This document shows positions 10,588 to 23,268 of a DNA stretch of 64,000 bases, in pieces. Position numbers and translations under genes: made by a program. The stretch spans positions 24,571 through 88,570 of the forward strand of contig QNGE01000958.1 in assembly GCA_008508345.1 (NCBI GenBank), in the 5' to 3' direction. The notes beneath the pieces were generated by a model that saw nothing but the letters and a program-made list of their open reading frames with translations, had not been told where the DNA came from and searched no databases. Every line of letters begins with the position of its first letter. Within the stretch, counting starts at the first letter, position 1. Origin of the DNA: Paragonimus westermani. Lineage: Eukaryota; Platyhelminthes; Trematoda; Plagiorchiida; Troglotrematidae.

Positions 10588-10797
10588 TCGGATCGATGGT
10601 CAACCGGCGCGGTCAAACCAATGGACAAGCGTGATGTAACCGACCAATCAGGCTATCGCCAATCGACTGGCCAGTGACCTCGCTTCTCTGTACCAAGTCT
10701 GATCGACATCTCGATCTAACTGTACCAACTTCTTATATAATTGTACCGGCCTGAAGATGAATTATCGAAAACATATGTTCGCCTATGTTTTTATTCT
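10588..10797 (+). repeat. PLE-1 right (5') terminal arm, inverted relative to the RT frame
   Basis: The arm is the reverse complement of 8163-8375. From the inner edge outward it starts near CGATGGTCAACCGGCGCGG, passes CAGGCTATCGCCAATCGACTGG and ends near CCTATGTTTTTATTCT. A plus-strand frame of 96 codons (10387-10677) runs from the 5' leader into this arm. It is antisense to the element, and I do not treat it as a gene. Confidence 0.85.
10748..10783 (+). ncRNA. Hammerhead-ribozyme-like core in the PLE-1 5' arm, antisense copy
   Basis: The 36-nt string is identical to the one at 8179-8214 but lies on the plus strand: GGC 10748-10750, CTGAAGA 10751-10757, GAAA 10767-10770, ACATATGT 10771-10778, TC 10779-10780, GCC 10781-10783. 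The inverted arm makes it antisense to the RT transcript, so only plus-strand transcription would produce this copy. The same weaknesses apply (poor stem II, 3-bp stem I). Confidence 0.45.
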
Positions 10798-11823
10798 AAA
10801 TATTAACCCTCATAATCAACCAGAGTTAAATTAACAGAAATATCTTACCCCAATCAGCAATCCATAGGACTCGTACTGTTTTGCTGTTGTAATTAATTAA
10901 GTGTATTATGAATGCAAGACATCTGGTATAGAACTAACTAAATTGATTTATTCAGTACTTTTCTTTTAAACTCCTACCCGTGACTGAATACTTCATTTAC
11001 TTAATGATTATGAAGAGTTTTTGTCTGCATGTCAAGTAAACTATCATTCAACAATGCTTTACGATGTACAAACTGACTTTACCGTAAAGTGGTTTCTCGG
11101 TTAAGTTTTAATGAGTTTAACTCAAGTTATAGGCTCAACAACAAAGTGCCTTTATCAGACGATTTAACTCAGAAAGATTACATTGCTTCATAAGAAGTGG
11201 TCGTTAAACGGGTCGTTTTTATGCTTGACGTGAGGTATGTAAAAATGCTAACAAAAGGATTGTTGGGTTCATGGATCAAACGACGTAGCGCTTTGAAGTC
11301 CAGGTATGCATAGGAGTGGAGTTGTGCGTCTGCCTGGGTGTGGACTATCCGGTACTGGATGGGTGACGGAACTACGAGGAGTCACACTGTGTCACAGTGT
11401 ACCACTCTACAAAGTTATGAGAGACTACTGACACATGCAAACCGTCCGGCCGATTCACAGAAATTCTGTCAGCAAACGTTTTTTTATGATCATCGTTACA
11501 ATTTCTTAACACAGTCGGATGTGCCGAGCCAATTTGCTTTCGGTTGAGTGTAGCATGCCTAGTAATAACTGGATCAAGCGAAATGGGCAGCACATCAATT
11601 CGTTTACCTTTGCTCGGTGGACCACGATTCAAACTTAGTAATCGGGCAATAGAAAATCATGCGTGTTTAGCCATCTCATACTCGCCAGAAAACACCTTGT
11701 CAACTTCTCCAACTCCGTTAACCTGGTGTTCCGAACTCTCACGGTAGCTAAAACAGTTTGAAGCAGTGACAAAGAAATTTTCATCAGTTAAACGGCTTCA
11801 CTCTATATTGTACGGAAAAACAC
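10798..11823. other. Unassigned sequence with one short palindrome
   Basis: No gene recognised. The string ACACTGTGTCACAGTGT inside 11381-11400 is an 8-bp inverted repeat with a one-base centre; alone it is not meaningful. Confidence 0.5.
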
Positions 11824-12237
11824 GTTCAAAAATAGTGTGGCGAACAAACTCGTTTTCCGTGATTCGTCATCACGCTAAATGTATCACATTCATATCATAA
11901 ATTCCACAGAGTAATCGTTACGGAGATAAATAGGGAACGGGCGTTTAATGTGGTCAATCAGTTCAATGTCATAATGAGATTAAGTGCCCCCTCAACAATG
12001 GGTCTTGACAGGCTAACAGGGTGTGGGGTTGGCCAGGGCAGACCCTGTCAAGACTCAGCGTTCAGGTGAGTACTTGACTGCAGTGTGACATCGGACTGAT
12101 TAATCACATGAACCACCCGTTCCACGTTTACTCCCCTAGCGATTCCTCTGTAAAACGTGTGATATAAATGTGATGTACTTAACTCGATGACGAACCACTA
12201 AAAGCGAGCTTGTTCGCCACATCTTATTTTTCATGAT
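11824..12237. repeat. Long foldback (inverted-repeat) element, MITE-like
   Basis: The left arm 11824-12012 and right arm 12044-12237 are reverse complements along their length, roughly three-quarters identical by eye with small gaps. Matching blocks include GTGTGGCGAACAA with TTGTTCGCCACAT, TTCGTCATCACG with CGATGACGAA, and GAACGGGCG with CACCCGTTC. The innermost 11 bp (GTCTTGACAGG with CCTGTCAAGAC) are perfect. The loop is about 31 nt (12013-12043) and GC-rich. It has no coding capacity. The form suits a foldback MITE or an inverted pair of a short repeat. No target-site duplication or known terminal motif was identified, so its class is open. Confidence 0.7.
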
Positions 12238-15200
12238 TATGCTGGGAGTTTTTGTGAGGTAAAAACACGTACACCACACCGAAGTGTTTATTTCTTTGTG
12301 CTTGGAACGTGAATACATATCAAAACTTCACTTTTCCCATACCCGCAAAATCATGGATGTCCAACTATGGTTGGTGTCAACCTCCATTTAACCAGTTAAG
12401 TCGTAACTTTTAGGCTTTTAATTGGATCATTCTTAGTCTATCAACCAGGAACTTCACAACCATGCTTTTTTAACCGGAGATATAGTGATCAGAAACGAGT
12501 TTGTTTCGTTCGTTGTCTCCAGTTTAAAAAAGGAAATTTCTCCAAAAATATACATGCTGACTTGACGAAACCCTTTAAGTGCAAAACTTTTTGAAAACTC
12601 ATGTTCGCAATGATTATTCTAGGCCACCTACACTCGTTATCAGAGCTAACAGAATATGACCAAATTTATCAATCTCCATCTAACACTGTCTGGCCCATAT
12701 GGATACCGATTTTTCAAAAACGTTCTGGTATAATACCAATCGAAATGTATTTTTGACTTAAGGTTTTCAGCAATAAGAACCCGAACATTTGACGGAATGA
12801 CCTCAAACAGGAGGATTATCAATTAGAATGTCAATATTGTGATATTCGTTTTCTTGAAAATACATTCAGTTATGATGAAACATGGCAAAAGTGTTACAGT
12901 TCATGTAGTTGACGTGATGTCTGATATTTGTCATAAGCCAGCTTATTGGATTTGTAAGACTGTCGATATGAAATTGAATCTGATCGTTCTTTAGGAAAGC
13001 GTGACTTCACCCATAGAAATGATAATCTGAGTACCATTTACTTGTGGACTGCTTGGGGGCCTTTTGAAGAAATCCAGCTTTTTGCCTATCAGTTCGAATC
13101 ACACCACTAGCAGACACAGTAGGTCATTCAAATCGGTTCAAACATTCCGACGGACGGAAAGGCAGGTTACGCTGGAAGTAAAAATCTTCCCCATATGCTC
13201 TGGTTGAAATTCAGATACAGAAACTTTATTCTGTTATTGTACTTCATACCGCTTATTTTCCCATGGTCTACCGGATGGATTCGTAGGATGTTTTTAAATT
13301 CACGCCTGGTATAATGTCCATGGAATGTCCGATCATCCTCTTCTGGCGTGCAACTACCACAAGTTAGCTATTTTGTTGAAATAACCGAAAGCAAACTTGT
13401 CATTCATAAACGTGTGTTCGACACAGAATCAACTGAAGAAGCTTAGACACAAAGGTACAAAGTGTTAACAGCTGAATGCAGGGTATTACGAAGGTTGGCA
13501 GTCGATTGTTTCTGAAAACATGGGCACGGCCGCCGATGATTGGTTTGTAATGCTTCTGGAAATTCCATACTTTGCGATATGCTAACCGTATAGACAAGTG
13601 CCGAGTAGTACTCGGTTCTAAATTATGCACTCTTCATCCAAACAGTCACATGATACTTGACCGGTTTTTGAGTGTTTATTCTGTCAAGCCACAGCTTCAA
13701 GGCAGCTGGTGAATTCACTGGCTGGTGCAAAATGCGAAAGCCAGTTATTTTACCAAGAGGTGGAGACAACACGGTGATATGTGACGGTAAAACGAGAAAT
13801 GCAGTGCGTAATCACAGTGGTGTCGTTCGTGCACTTCTGTGCAACATTGGCTATTTACTACATTTGTCCAGCCTGTTCCTTTTGAAGGGAAGCTTGACAC
13901 TTACGGCTTTTCGGATCATACTGGGATTGAAGTTTTTGGATTAAGTTAACGGTTAGAAAAAACTTGCCCGGTCTCGGGTAAAGCACGATTTTATGTTCTA
14001 TTGAGAAAGTCACGCAATAACATCATCTATTTTTCTGTAACATTGTCCAGTTTGTTGACAGCTTTAAATTTTGTTAACCTCATTTATGCAAAGTTGACGT
14101 TTTAGAACTATGACACCGGTTTCTTCGTCTACTTTTAAAACAGTAAGAAACTTCCCCCTGTACAACCGCGATTTTGAGAATTTGGTGAAAATTTCATTGC
14201 ACTGGCGACCAGTGAAAGGCGTGTGACAAAACAACTCACCTGGTCGTTGACAGGCCATCATACTCAACGGTTATCAAAATCAATAGGGTTAACTGTGCAC
14301 AACTCATCAAAAGCAGTTTTAGTTGGAATTTTATTCTTATTTTCTGGATGCCTAAAGTCTCAACATCAATGACTGTGTTTTCATTGAAATTCGGAATAAA
14401 TTTACTGAGGGTATAACGATAACCCGTTTAACATATCACAGGAACACTTGATCTTGTGTTGATTCACAATCCTCCTGCACTGTATTGGTTTCCAAACATT
14501 TCAGTTTCGAGCTACAGTGTATTATGAATGAAAAGTGTTCTTCAGATAATATCCACTAAGTGTGACAAACCGCATATTTGTTATGCACATTTGACCCGCA
14601 GCTCACTAACTGTGAAACACTTCAAATAACAAACACATTTATTGAAGTTCTTAGTGCCAGCCCGTCGTTAGTGCTGCTGAAATCATGTACATTAGACTGA
14701 TAAGAAGAAATGGAATATTCGCATCATGCAGTATATGACTTTTCGCTGTCTGAATAAAAGATTCCAAATTTATGTAGAACGTTGTTGTCGGATCAATAAA
14801 TTTCAGTGAAATCTACATAACTAGGAATCTCTTCACGAGTATTTTTAGTGCAGTGCAAGGTCAACCGTTTTCATGGGCACGTAGATGATTTTACAGCTTC
14901 CTGTCGGTCTTCCTTTCGCGTGGCGTGTTGCTGAAAAGTGAGGATAACAGGTTACATCCACGGATACACTGTTAAAAATTGAAACATATCTGATGCAATT
15001 ACCCACTGATTGGACGCGGTACATGGAGTGGAATATTTTTTCAAATTTAAGGGATAAGCAAACAATTAGTCAGTTCGTCGTGAACAGTATTCCACATTTG
15101 TGCACAGATAATCCATGTTACGGTTGCCTTTACACATATAGTCACGTAGGCATCTAAATTCAGTTTTCTTATAGACAATTCGTCATACATTACCATGTAA

Positions 15201-18200
15201 ACTAAACGGCGAACAAATTTTTCATACTGAAACATAAGGCTTACGTTTCACTTCCAATACAATATGAACAGTATGTGACGTTCCATTCAAATTCAAGTCG
15301 TTATGGAGGAGATCCTCTGAAGGCATTTTAAGGTTTACGAATTTCACTTATAAGTAATTGAGAAAACTAATAAGAAAGAAAAGCAAATTAGGTGGCAACT
15401 AGAAAGTTACTGACGAAAATGTACCAACTTAATTGGATAAAATTTCAGCTATGCCACAAGGTTTGCAGATGTTAAATGAGTGGTAGGCGACTGATACAAT
15501 GTTCGATTATCAGCTGAGGTACCAGTGTTGTAGTCAAGAACGAGTTACTGGATAGCCTAGGTAAATACAAACGTACCTCACTAGGCTATCAGTGACAAAA
15601 AATGAGTGAATACAAAAAAAGAGTTACAGGGTGCAAAAAAGTTACGGTACTCAAAAGACTTGATTCACAGATGGTGTTCAAAGTTATTCTGGATGACCAC
15701 CACAATATTCCAACTTACCAGTATCCGGTAGGCAAGGATACTGCAAAGTTACAATGGATTACTGAAGCGCGACTGGGGTTGCAACAATGTTTGTAGTACG
15801 ACGGAGCTGCAGAAATTGAGTGAAAGCGACCGTGAAAACAAAAAGAACTGAACGTATACACATTCTGTGTTTTACTGCAAGATTACGTTTATCGATTTGG
15901 ACAAAATGCGAACGTTATTCAAAAGTGTTGCTGTAGAGAAATTTAGCATTGTTAGTTACAAAAGTCAGAAAAACTTCACACTATTGTTCTTATTTCCACT
16001 TTAACAGATGAACGTCGACGATATGTAAGCAAACTTATTTTCTATCCCATTCGTTCTTCTGCTCAGGCGATAACACAGTGTCACAATTAAACGGCTGCCA
16101 GTTCGAACTTGAGTATGAAAATCTATAGTCCCTGAATAAGTTTGCACCCATCGTACCAAGTGTCAAACAACAGTTTTTGATTTAGACGTAGTTGCAGTGC
16201 AGTCAGTAACTCCCCCTGTTAACGACAGTCTGCTTTGTATGTTCTAATTAGATGGATAGTCAGTCTGTGAACATATAGGGTACAGAAAATATCTAACAGC
16301 AAAGTACGTATTTCCAGACTGTGTAAAAAATAAACAAACAACGAATGGCGTCAGGGATCAACTGTTGGTCAACTTTTATTTTAACCTGCAATTGACTTCA
16401 GTTAGTTGAAAAATAAACCTACAAGGCAGAGAAAGACTGAAACTGCACGATTAGCAGTTTGCACGAACATAGGTTTAAATGGTTGCTGCAATGGAATGCA
16501 CATGTGTTGACCAGATGGTAAGGATAATGTAGTAAGTTGGAGAAGGGCCCACTAGCAATTTTACCATATGCTTTGGTGTGTTTGGGAAAAATGCAGTTCA
16601 CGAGAAAAGTAAAAAGATCCACACACGTTACAGATGGATATGATCCGATTACGCGAAACAGTGAAATCTATTTCTGGAGATACGGTGAATATGACTGAAA
16701 AAAATTAACTCCAGTGTCAACACATAACCTGAGACAAATGCTTTTATCTGATGAAGTAGACCAATTTGCTACAAATGTTTAATAGTCCAACAGCCTCGAG
16801 TTAATTCATCAACACTTCAAAAGTAGCTCTGTACTATAACCCAAATGAGTAACAGGAACACACTTGGGTCTGAGTTTTGTGGTTTTGTATTTGATAACGT
16901 TCCGTGGACAACAACTCTGATTTAAATCATGGTCTTAAGCCATCATGGTTTTGTGCCTTTGTGTGTACGAAAGAAAGCGGACTCATTGAGCAGAGGTTAA
17001 CATAAAAATGAATTTAAGTGAAGTAACTAATACTGTCAAGCGGCACAAACGTAGTAACCACATAGTGGAACTGATGACATGAGGCACAAAGGGTTCAATG
17101 TTGAATTCCCCCCTCCATACGCCAATGCGGCTAGGTCTAAGATAGATACTGATGAGCGCAAAAGGAAGTGCTTGTAAAATACAAAGAAGCACGAGTCATC
17201 TGAGCAAAGTAACAAAATCTTTGTCAGAAGCCCAGCGAACAGTGCCATATACAGTATACCCAACATCCACACACACAGTTCATCATGAACAGATTTACAA
17301 GACACAAGAGGCCACCTTATCACGAACGTCCGACAATCCAGCAGCATTGATTTAAATCGCCAGCATCTTCAAACGTTTCCAACATTTACTTTGTTTGACC
17401 GACAGGAACCTATCCGTCTAAGTTGTGTGGTTTCTCTATACCCGAGGGAGTTTTACAGACAACAGTCCCAAGTACAACCATCATCCCATACCAGTAATTT
17501 TTTCTTTATGTGTTGGAAAAATTTCCGGTCACTGTTGTTCAGTTTGTCGTTTCTTGTTACCCGCGAACCTACTGTAAGCATTCGCGAATGAAGTATATCT
17601 TCCCACTTTTCGTTAACAGTTAAGTAGCTTGTCTGGAATGCTGGACATTTTACGAAAAATTCGTGGAGATTTTGAGTTTATGTCTGGTGGTTTGTGGAAG
17701 TTGCTACCTAGTAAGTATTGAAGGTAAGGGTTACATATTATTGCTTCCGATCAGCATTTCTGGCGTAGTGATATTCAGAGAAATTTCATCAAGTCAACTC
17801 GATAATGATTCACTTAAACGATGTATAAAACCTTAAATAATACGTCAATAATTCATGTTTCATCTTTCTTTTTGCGGCAATCATCTGGTTGAGCCGATTT
17901 GATAAACTTGACAGAAAACAGCTGATTTAGTGAAAAATAACCTGACTCATAACACCCGGAATGGCGGTTCTCATAACAAATTTGTTTACCATTGACTGGT
18001 GAGCGGGCCTTGGTTTTTTGAGATAGAATAATGAAAGGGTTTTTTCTATAGTTTAGAATCTAAAAGACAACATGTATTACGAAACTTCCAAACAGAAATG
18101 ACTGAAACCATTTATAATGAAGAATGTTGAGCAATTATGTGTTAACCGGGTAGCTATGCTAGTTTGGTGCGTTTCCACTAAGTGACAATTAGCAAAATTT

Positions 18201-19667
18201 TGCTTGAAATACCCCGTTTGTTACTGGTATCATTGTGTCCAAACCACATCCAATTTTGAAGACAATTTGTAGATAAAGTTGTATCATCTAGTAACCAGTG
18301 CATACTTTTCGAACTACTGAGTAACATACTAAAAGTGTTAAGTACAACCGAGTTAGAGTACAGTGAGTGTTCATTCGTCATCGTATTGCAACTAACCGAT
18401 GTGTTGTCTGTATCATCACACTGATTTCCTTCCATTTAGTTTTTTAGTTCGTGATACCCACGTAACCGTTTGTGCAAACTAGTTTAATCACACGAAGCTA
18501 ACTATCATCCTGGAATATTTGAAGCCGGTAAAGATAAACTGCAAGTTGCGTTTTCAGAACATACCTATCGCTTTTTCCAGAAACAACTAAATATGTAGCT
18601 TGTGATTGTGGCCAAACGTTCACTCAATGCCAGCGTGAGGTCAACACACTAGTTGTCAACACGTTCACAAGCACAGTGCTGTTGTTCGCGTCAAGGATAC
18701 GCACTTGCAATTAGCTCATATAAAGTCGATTCAATTCAAATTGAGGACAAGGAGCACCCTTAATCCGGTTCGACAAGACGACAAGAAGAAATATTTTGCC
18801 AGTTGCAAGCATTTCATTTATTCTTGTGTCGATAGCACTAAACATTCAGTTGTCGGTCAGTAGGGTTTTATTACCGTAGAATTGCGAAGTAAACAAAATT
18901 GCTGAACATTCCGTTGAGTTTCCTCACTAGAAGTGTGCCGGTTTGACGTTGACTCATTCTTCACAAGTTGTCCCAGAGGAAGACAGAGCACATCCCCAAA
19001 TGGTTATTACAAACAGTGATTCAACGTGGGTCAGCATACCAACAACCGAACAGAAATTCGGCGTTTTCGATTGCGTGACAACAGATCAGGTGGTTGACCC
19101 GCCACTTCGTCTACGATCCTACTGCACAATTGCAAACCTAGGTTGTGAATCCAGCGTCACACACCGGCCGTCTGTTGGTAGAACTTGCTGACGCAATCTA
19201 TTTCGTTACTGCAACAGTGGAACCGTCTCCGCAAACCTGATTGCACCCACGTGACGTTTGTCTATCTCAATGTTTATGTCGTTATGAGATAAACTCATAT
19301 AACTAAATGTTTTGTGTAGTCGACTGATGGGAATAACCGAACTGCTTCTACCTCGTAATGTATATCTTTTCGCATTCTTGGTGAACAAGATAAAGGGAAC
19401 TTAATGCTTCAAACTTGCATTATTGCCAAAAGGTATACATTAACACAATTTTAATAGCTTGGTAAGTTAACTAGCAGCCGCGATTTCTGAAACCAGAAGC
19501 TTCCCACAGATCCACTTCAGGTCCACTATTGGATTGCTCAGCAGTGTCAGACCATCTATACTTCGAGGTACGGGCAACACAAAATATTAGTTTTGAGACG
19601 GTGAGCAAACAAATAGCCTTTTTGAATGGATTCGGTAGTTTTGGCAAATGATATGCAGACAAAGTGT
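12238..19667. other. Unassigned sequence, no gene recognised
   Basis: About 7.4 kb of AT-rich sequence with short overlapping open frames on both strands (mostly under 105 codons), none with a recognisable domain. I found no repeats shared with the families in this window. A string at 13084-13130 resembling a reversed B box was too weak to call. Confidence 0.45.
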
Positions 19668-19800
19668 ATACTTCGGTGTATTTCAAGTTGACCATCACTC
19701 ACATTTGATCGCAGCGTTCGCATTCAGATAGACTTTGCAGCCAGCCTCTNGATTAGGACTTCCGAGACAGGTCGAAATCACCGATCTCATTAAACCTGCG
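19668..19800 (-). repeat. SINE-B copy on the minus strand with its middle missing at a single N
   Basis: Read on the minus strand, the left part (19800 to 19751) matches the SINE-B leader (GCAGGTTTAATGAGATCGGTG, as at 60990). The right part (19749 to 19668) matches the SINE-B 3' end almost exactly (GAGGCTGGCTGCAAAGTC, GATCAAATGTGAGTGATGG, as at 25895-25985). The roughly 250 bp that separate these two parts in other copies are absent. The only ambiguous base of this region, N at 19750, stands at the join. An assembly collapse is as likely as a real deletion. Confidence 0.65.
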
Positions 19801-22800
19801 ATGCGGTGTAGACGAATATTATATCACGCACACTCACCATCCTACTTCTGCAGGTCATTGTCTTAGATACTCCGAAAAAATCTTTTGTGTGAGTGAAACA
19901 AACCTGGTTCTTTAGAAACAGACACGGTAAGCTTATCAGCAAACTGCTCAAACATGGTTAACAAAGCAAAACCGCGGTGAATCTCTTAGCACTTTTGAAA
20001 GTTTCCAGTTCGAAGTGGTCTCTGATGTGTACGGCCCCGCTATCCTTCCTCATACCTGCACGACCGCATAGGTTTTATGCGTTGGCTTTTAAGAAGTGAC
20101 CTCCACTGAGAGTCCAGAGATGAGTCACCGGGATATTTATAAGATCCAAAGAGAAGTTTCATTTTGAGGGGCTAATTCTCAATGCTTTACAGATGAATCG
20201 AAAGAGACCCAATATTCCTTCATAAAACCTCTTAAATTCCAGGCCATCTGCCAGCAGACCACCTTTTACCAAATAAAGCAACAGTCAACACGTTCCTCCT
20301 CGAAGCATTTGTAGAAACTACTGTTCTCTTGGGAACTGTAGTTGTGCAATTATTTTGTTTTTCCTACGTAGTTTTTTAAACCTCTTTACCTACTTTTTAT
20401 CCAAATAAGTCTAATGTAGCTGATGCAGCTACTCATCTATGGTGTCACTAGTGACGATCCATCCTATCGAGCCAATAAATTCGACCGTCAGATTTGTAAT
20501 CGATTGCAGCAACATTTTCACAATGTAGGGATTAAGCTGCTTCTCTGATATTTAAGCAGTTTGTCTAATCCATCCTATTGACCAAATGGACAACTCGGAA
20601 TAGCACCCGAGTGTTGATCCAACTTTCTAACCTGCAGCTATGTGTGAACAGTTTAAATGATCGGGAATCGTTTATGCTTGAATACAATCATCCATGAGTT
20701 GGTGACTATTGTTACTAGGTTGTGCATAAAATAACAGGATGTTTGGTTTGAATACGGACAGAGTCACAAGAATTGCCCAATGTGAAACCATCAATCTGAC
20801 GACAAGGTTCGAATGGAATTTTAAACGATAGATTTGACGTTAACAGTAAAACTAGTCATTGCAGCTCAACTTTGGGGATTACCACACTCGCTTCAGTTAA
20901 TTCGACGTGGAATAAAAATCTGGCTATAGTTTTAACGGCTTGTTTACAAATACTAATGTGACGATCGGAGATTTTTAACAGATTTGTTGACATTTTTACA
21001 GATCGTGGATATCAGGAAACAACCCTTCTGATAGTGCTCAGTTATGGAATGTCGTAATCCTTACATGGTTTTTCGGACCGTTTGGATGGTTCCTGTTGTA
21101 TACTTTCAGGCTAGGCAACAATTACGTCTTTAAAATTACTTCCGTGGTTTTTATGTTGTGGTTTTTACTTCGTGTCCACAACATCTGTTATACTCATTAG
21201 TGAATCCTTCGGTGTAGCCGAAATTCAACCAGGGAAATTGGCAACAATATGAGGTTCCGTTTAGGTGAATGATGTGAAAAATTTGCTGGCTAAAATCCCC
21301 CATTAAAAATATTTCATCTGACGAGGTTTTGTAATTTGTTAGTTATTTTGGATTATTCGTCAACTGTGTAGGTAAGCAAGGGTGTATTGGAATCAGCGAC
21401 TGCAATCGCCTGCCTTTCATGAGATGTATTGTATCAACTGCGCTTCTAATCAAAGCTGGGTGCATGGACCTTTCATGTGAGGGTTGCACATGTGTAATTC
21501 CTCCACATTGGTTTTGGTGTCCAGTCGAAGAGCCAAGTTGAAGACCATCAATACAGAATAAAGGATACTCAATATATTACCACCGCCACTAGGCATCGCA
21601 GATGTGTTACTAACTGGCTGCAAAGAGGTCAAAATGATTGTACTCAGCCCACTAACCATTAGCCTCTCCATAAGCACCTTTCAAATTTTCAGACTGCCGT
21701 ATAAAACAAAGCATGCTGTTCGATTCTGGTCAGTCTAGTTTAGACTAATATAAATAGAACATAGTTTGTTCGCACAATTAGTGTTCTTTTTGAAACTCTT
21801 ACAAATTGTGCAACCCACAAAGTAAGCAGATCGCTGTGAGCCTGACTAAACGTTTTCTTCTCCAAATAGACTGTTTTTTGTGGCTTTCGAGGTCTGTTAT
21901 TAGTGTGACCTGTCCGTGAATTTTGATTTAAATGACGCTAATTGTCCAAGCACCTCGAATAGTCATGACGTAAAAACAGTCGAGTAAACAATATTGGCTG
22001 AAAGTATACGATTTTCATTGCTGTGACTGGAAAACAATCAACTTCGAGTTCAGTTCTTGCAAATAAATCTAATCCTTACACTCAAGGTGATGTGGTGAAA
22101 ACGCTTACGTATAACTTCTTTTATCAGAAGTGGGTAATCTACAATTTCTGTCGATGGAATCTCTCCACTAGTGCGATTAAGCAGTCCGTTAATGATTGAA
22201 TTAGATCACTAATATTACTCAGAAACTGAAGGAAAGGTGAATAATTTAAATTACAGCAAGGTTGCACGCAACTGAACAAAGTGAGTAGCATGCGATAGAA
22301 AGTTACTAGTGCATTTTTCTGGCACATAAACAGACGCTCCCATTAGCTTCGCCGGTATCTTGTAAAACAAAAACTGACATTTCTGTGGTGACAAAAAACA
22401 GTTCATAGATATGGATTCTTTAAGTCAGACCACTGACGCCAGCACAGCGGCAAAAACCCCTTTAACGGGTTCATTTTCTCCAGTGTTTGCGTATATCTAC
22501 ACAGTAACTACTCATACAACATAGTTTATTGTAGTGAAATATTTGAACATTTATGAGGACGTATAGGTTATGAAAACCACAACCAGGTTACTCGCCACCA
22601 TCAATTATTTTGGCAAACACTCTGGCGCAGGGGTAAACATTTTCCAATGAATATTCTTGATTTCTGTACATACAAACAACGGAAAAACTCATAAGAAGGC
22701 ACACGGTTGAAAACCGCAATAAAACAACCATCCAACTTTTCAGTCTGCTCGCAATGTTTTAGAACTAGTCTGAACACTATTTTGTACAGGTTTTGCACGC

Positions 22801-23068
22801 TGTGTGAATACAGTTAGGTTTCTTTGTATTCTACAATCACTACTCAAACCAGTGTTCTGTTCGCGTGACGAATTCTACTTCCATTTTTGCCTAGTCCCTG
22901 TTGTTTTGTAAGCAACCGTTTTAATTCAGTATGACGATATCACTGTTTTCAAGAGCCGCGTCAATAACAGCGCTGTCTACTGTTTTCTTCTACTGTGGCT
23001 TAAGACTGTGCTTACAAATGAGTCGGATTTTTAGTACTGATAAGCAGTGCAGTATATCTGATAATTTA
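19801..23068. other. Unassigned sequence, no gene recognised
   Basis: Short chance frames only (none above 75 codons); no recognisable repeat or RNA gene seen. Confidence 0.45.
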
Positions 23069-23268
23069 AAGGAGACTCAATTGCGCAGAGTGGGCCTTTC
23101 AGCCGAATTTGAACCAGTGACAGGAACAGCACGTGTAGAATCGGCAACCCCTCACCGTCTAAGTAGGGAACCTAAACTGGAGGCTCAGAAATGTCATATT
23201 TCTACTCAGCTATTCACTCACTCACTTAGGTAATCCACCAAATGACCCCTGGTATTTACGGCCCAGTC
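23069..23268 (-). repeat. SINE-A copy 3, minus strand, no inverted arm seen
   Basis: On the minus strand it begins near CCAGGGGTCATTTGGTGGAT and continues through blocks matching the body of copy 1 (AAATATGACATTTCTGAGC against AAATGTGAAATTTCCGAGC). A degraded A-box region follows, then the B-box block CTGTCACTGGTTCAAATTCGGC and a GAGTCTCC end. The shared body upstream of the tRNA-like head shows that SINE-A is longer than the head alone. Unlike copies 1 and 2, no inverted B-box arm is visible here, so the hairpin form is not an obligate feature of the family. Confidence 0.6.

Larger units (their letters stand above)
8163..10797 (-). mobile_element. PLE-1: Penelope-like retroelement bounded by inverted arms
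   Basis: A 2.6-kb element read on the minus strand (5' end near 10797, 3' end near 8163). It carries one decayed long frame with Penelope-like N-terminal motifs, a reverse transcriptase and a C-terminal GIY-YIG-type region (see 8363-10300). Its two ends are inverted copies of each other (8163-8375 and 10588-10797), matching at about 97 percent by eye. Inverted terminal repeats and hammerhead motifs are established features of PLEs, and both are visible here. PLEs insert by target-primed reverse transcription at nicks, usually telomere-independently when a GIY-YIG domain is present. No target-site duplication is obvious. Premature stops and one shifted stretch mean the copy cannot encode its protein, but arms and coding order are preserved, so it is recent compared with the other PLE copies here. 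Confidence 0.88.

Noticed and set aside
11381..11400. Short palindrome ACACTGTGTCACAGTGT
   Set aside because: Isolated 8-bp inverted repeat with no context; expected by chance in 64 kb.
13084..13130. Reversed B-box-like string suggesting another SINE-A copy
   Set aside because: Match limited to a few short blocks; insufficient to separate from chance.
16748..16778. CTGATGA with GTAG/CTAC stem, hammerhead-like
   Set aside because: The conserved G of GAAA is missing and no stem I or III pairs; likely chance.
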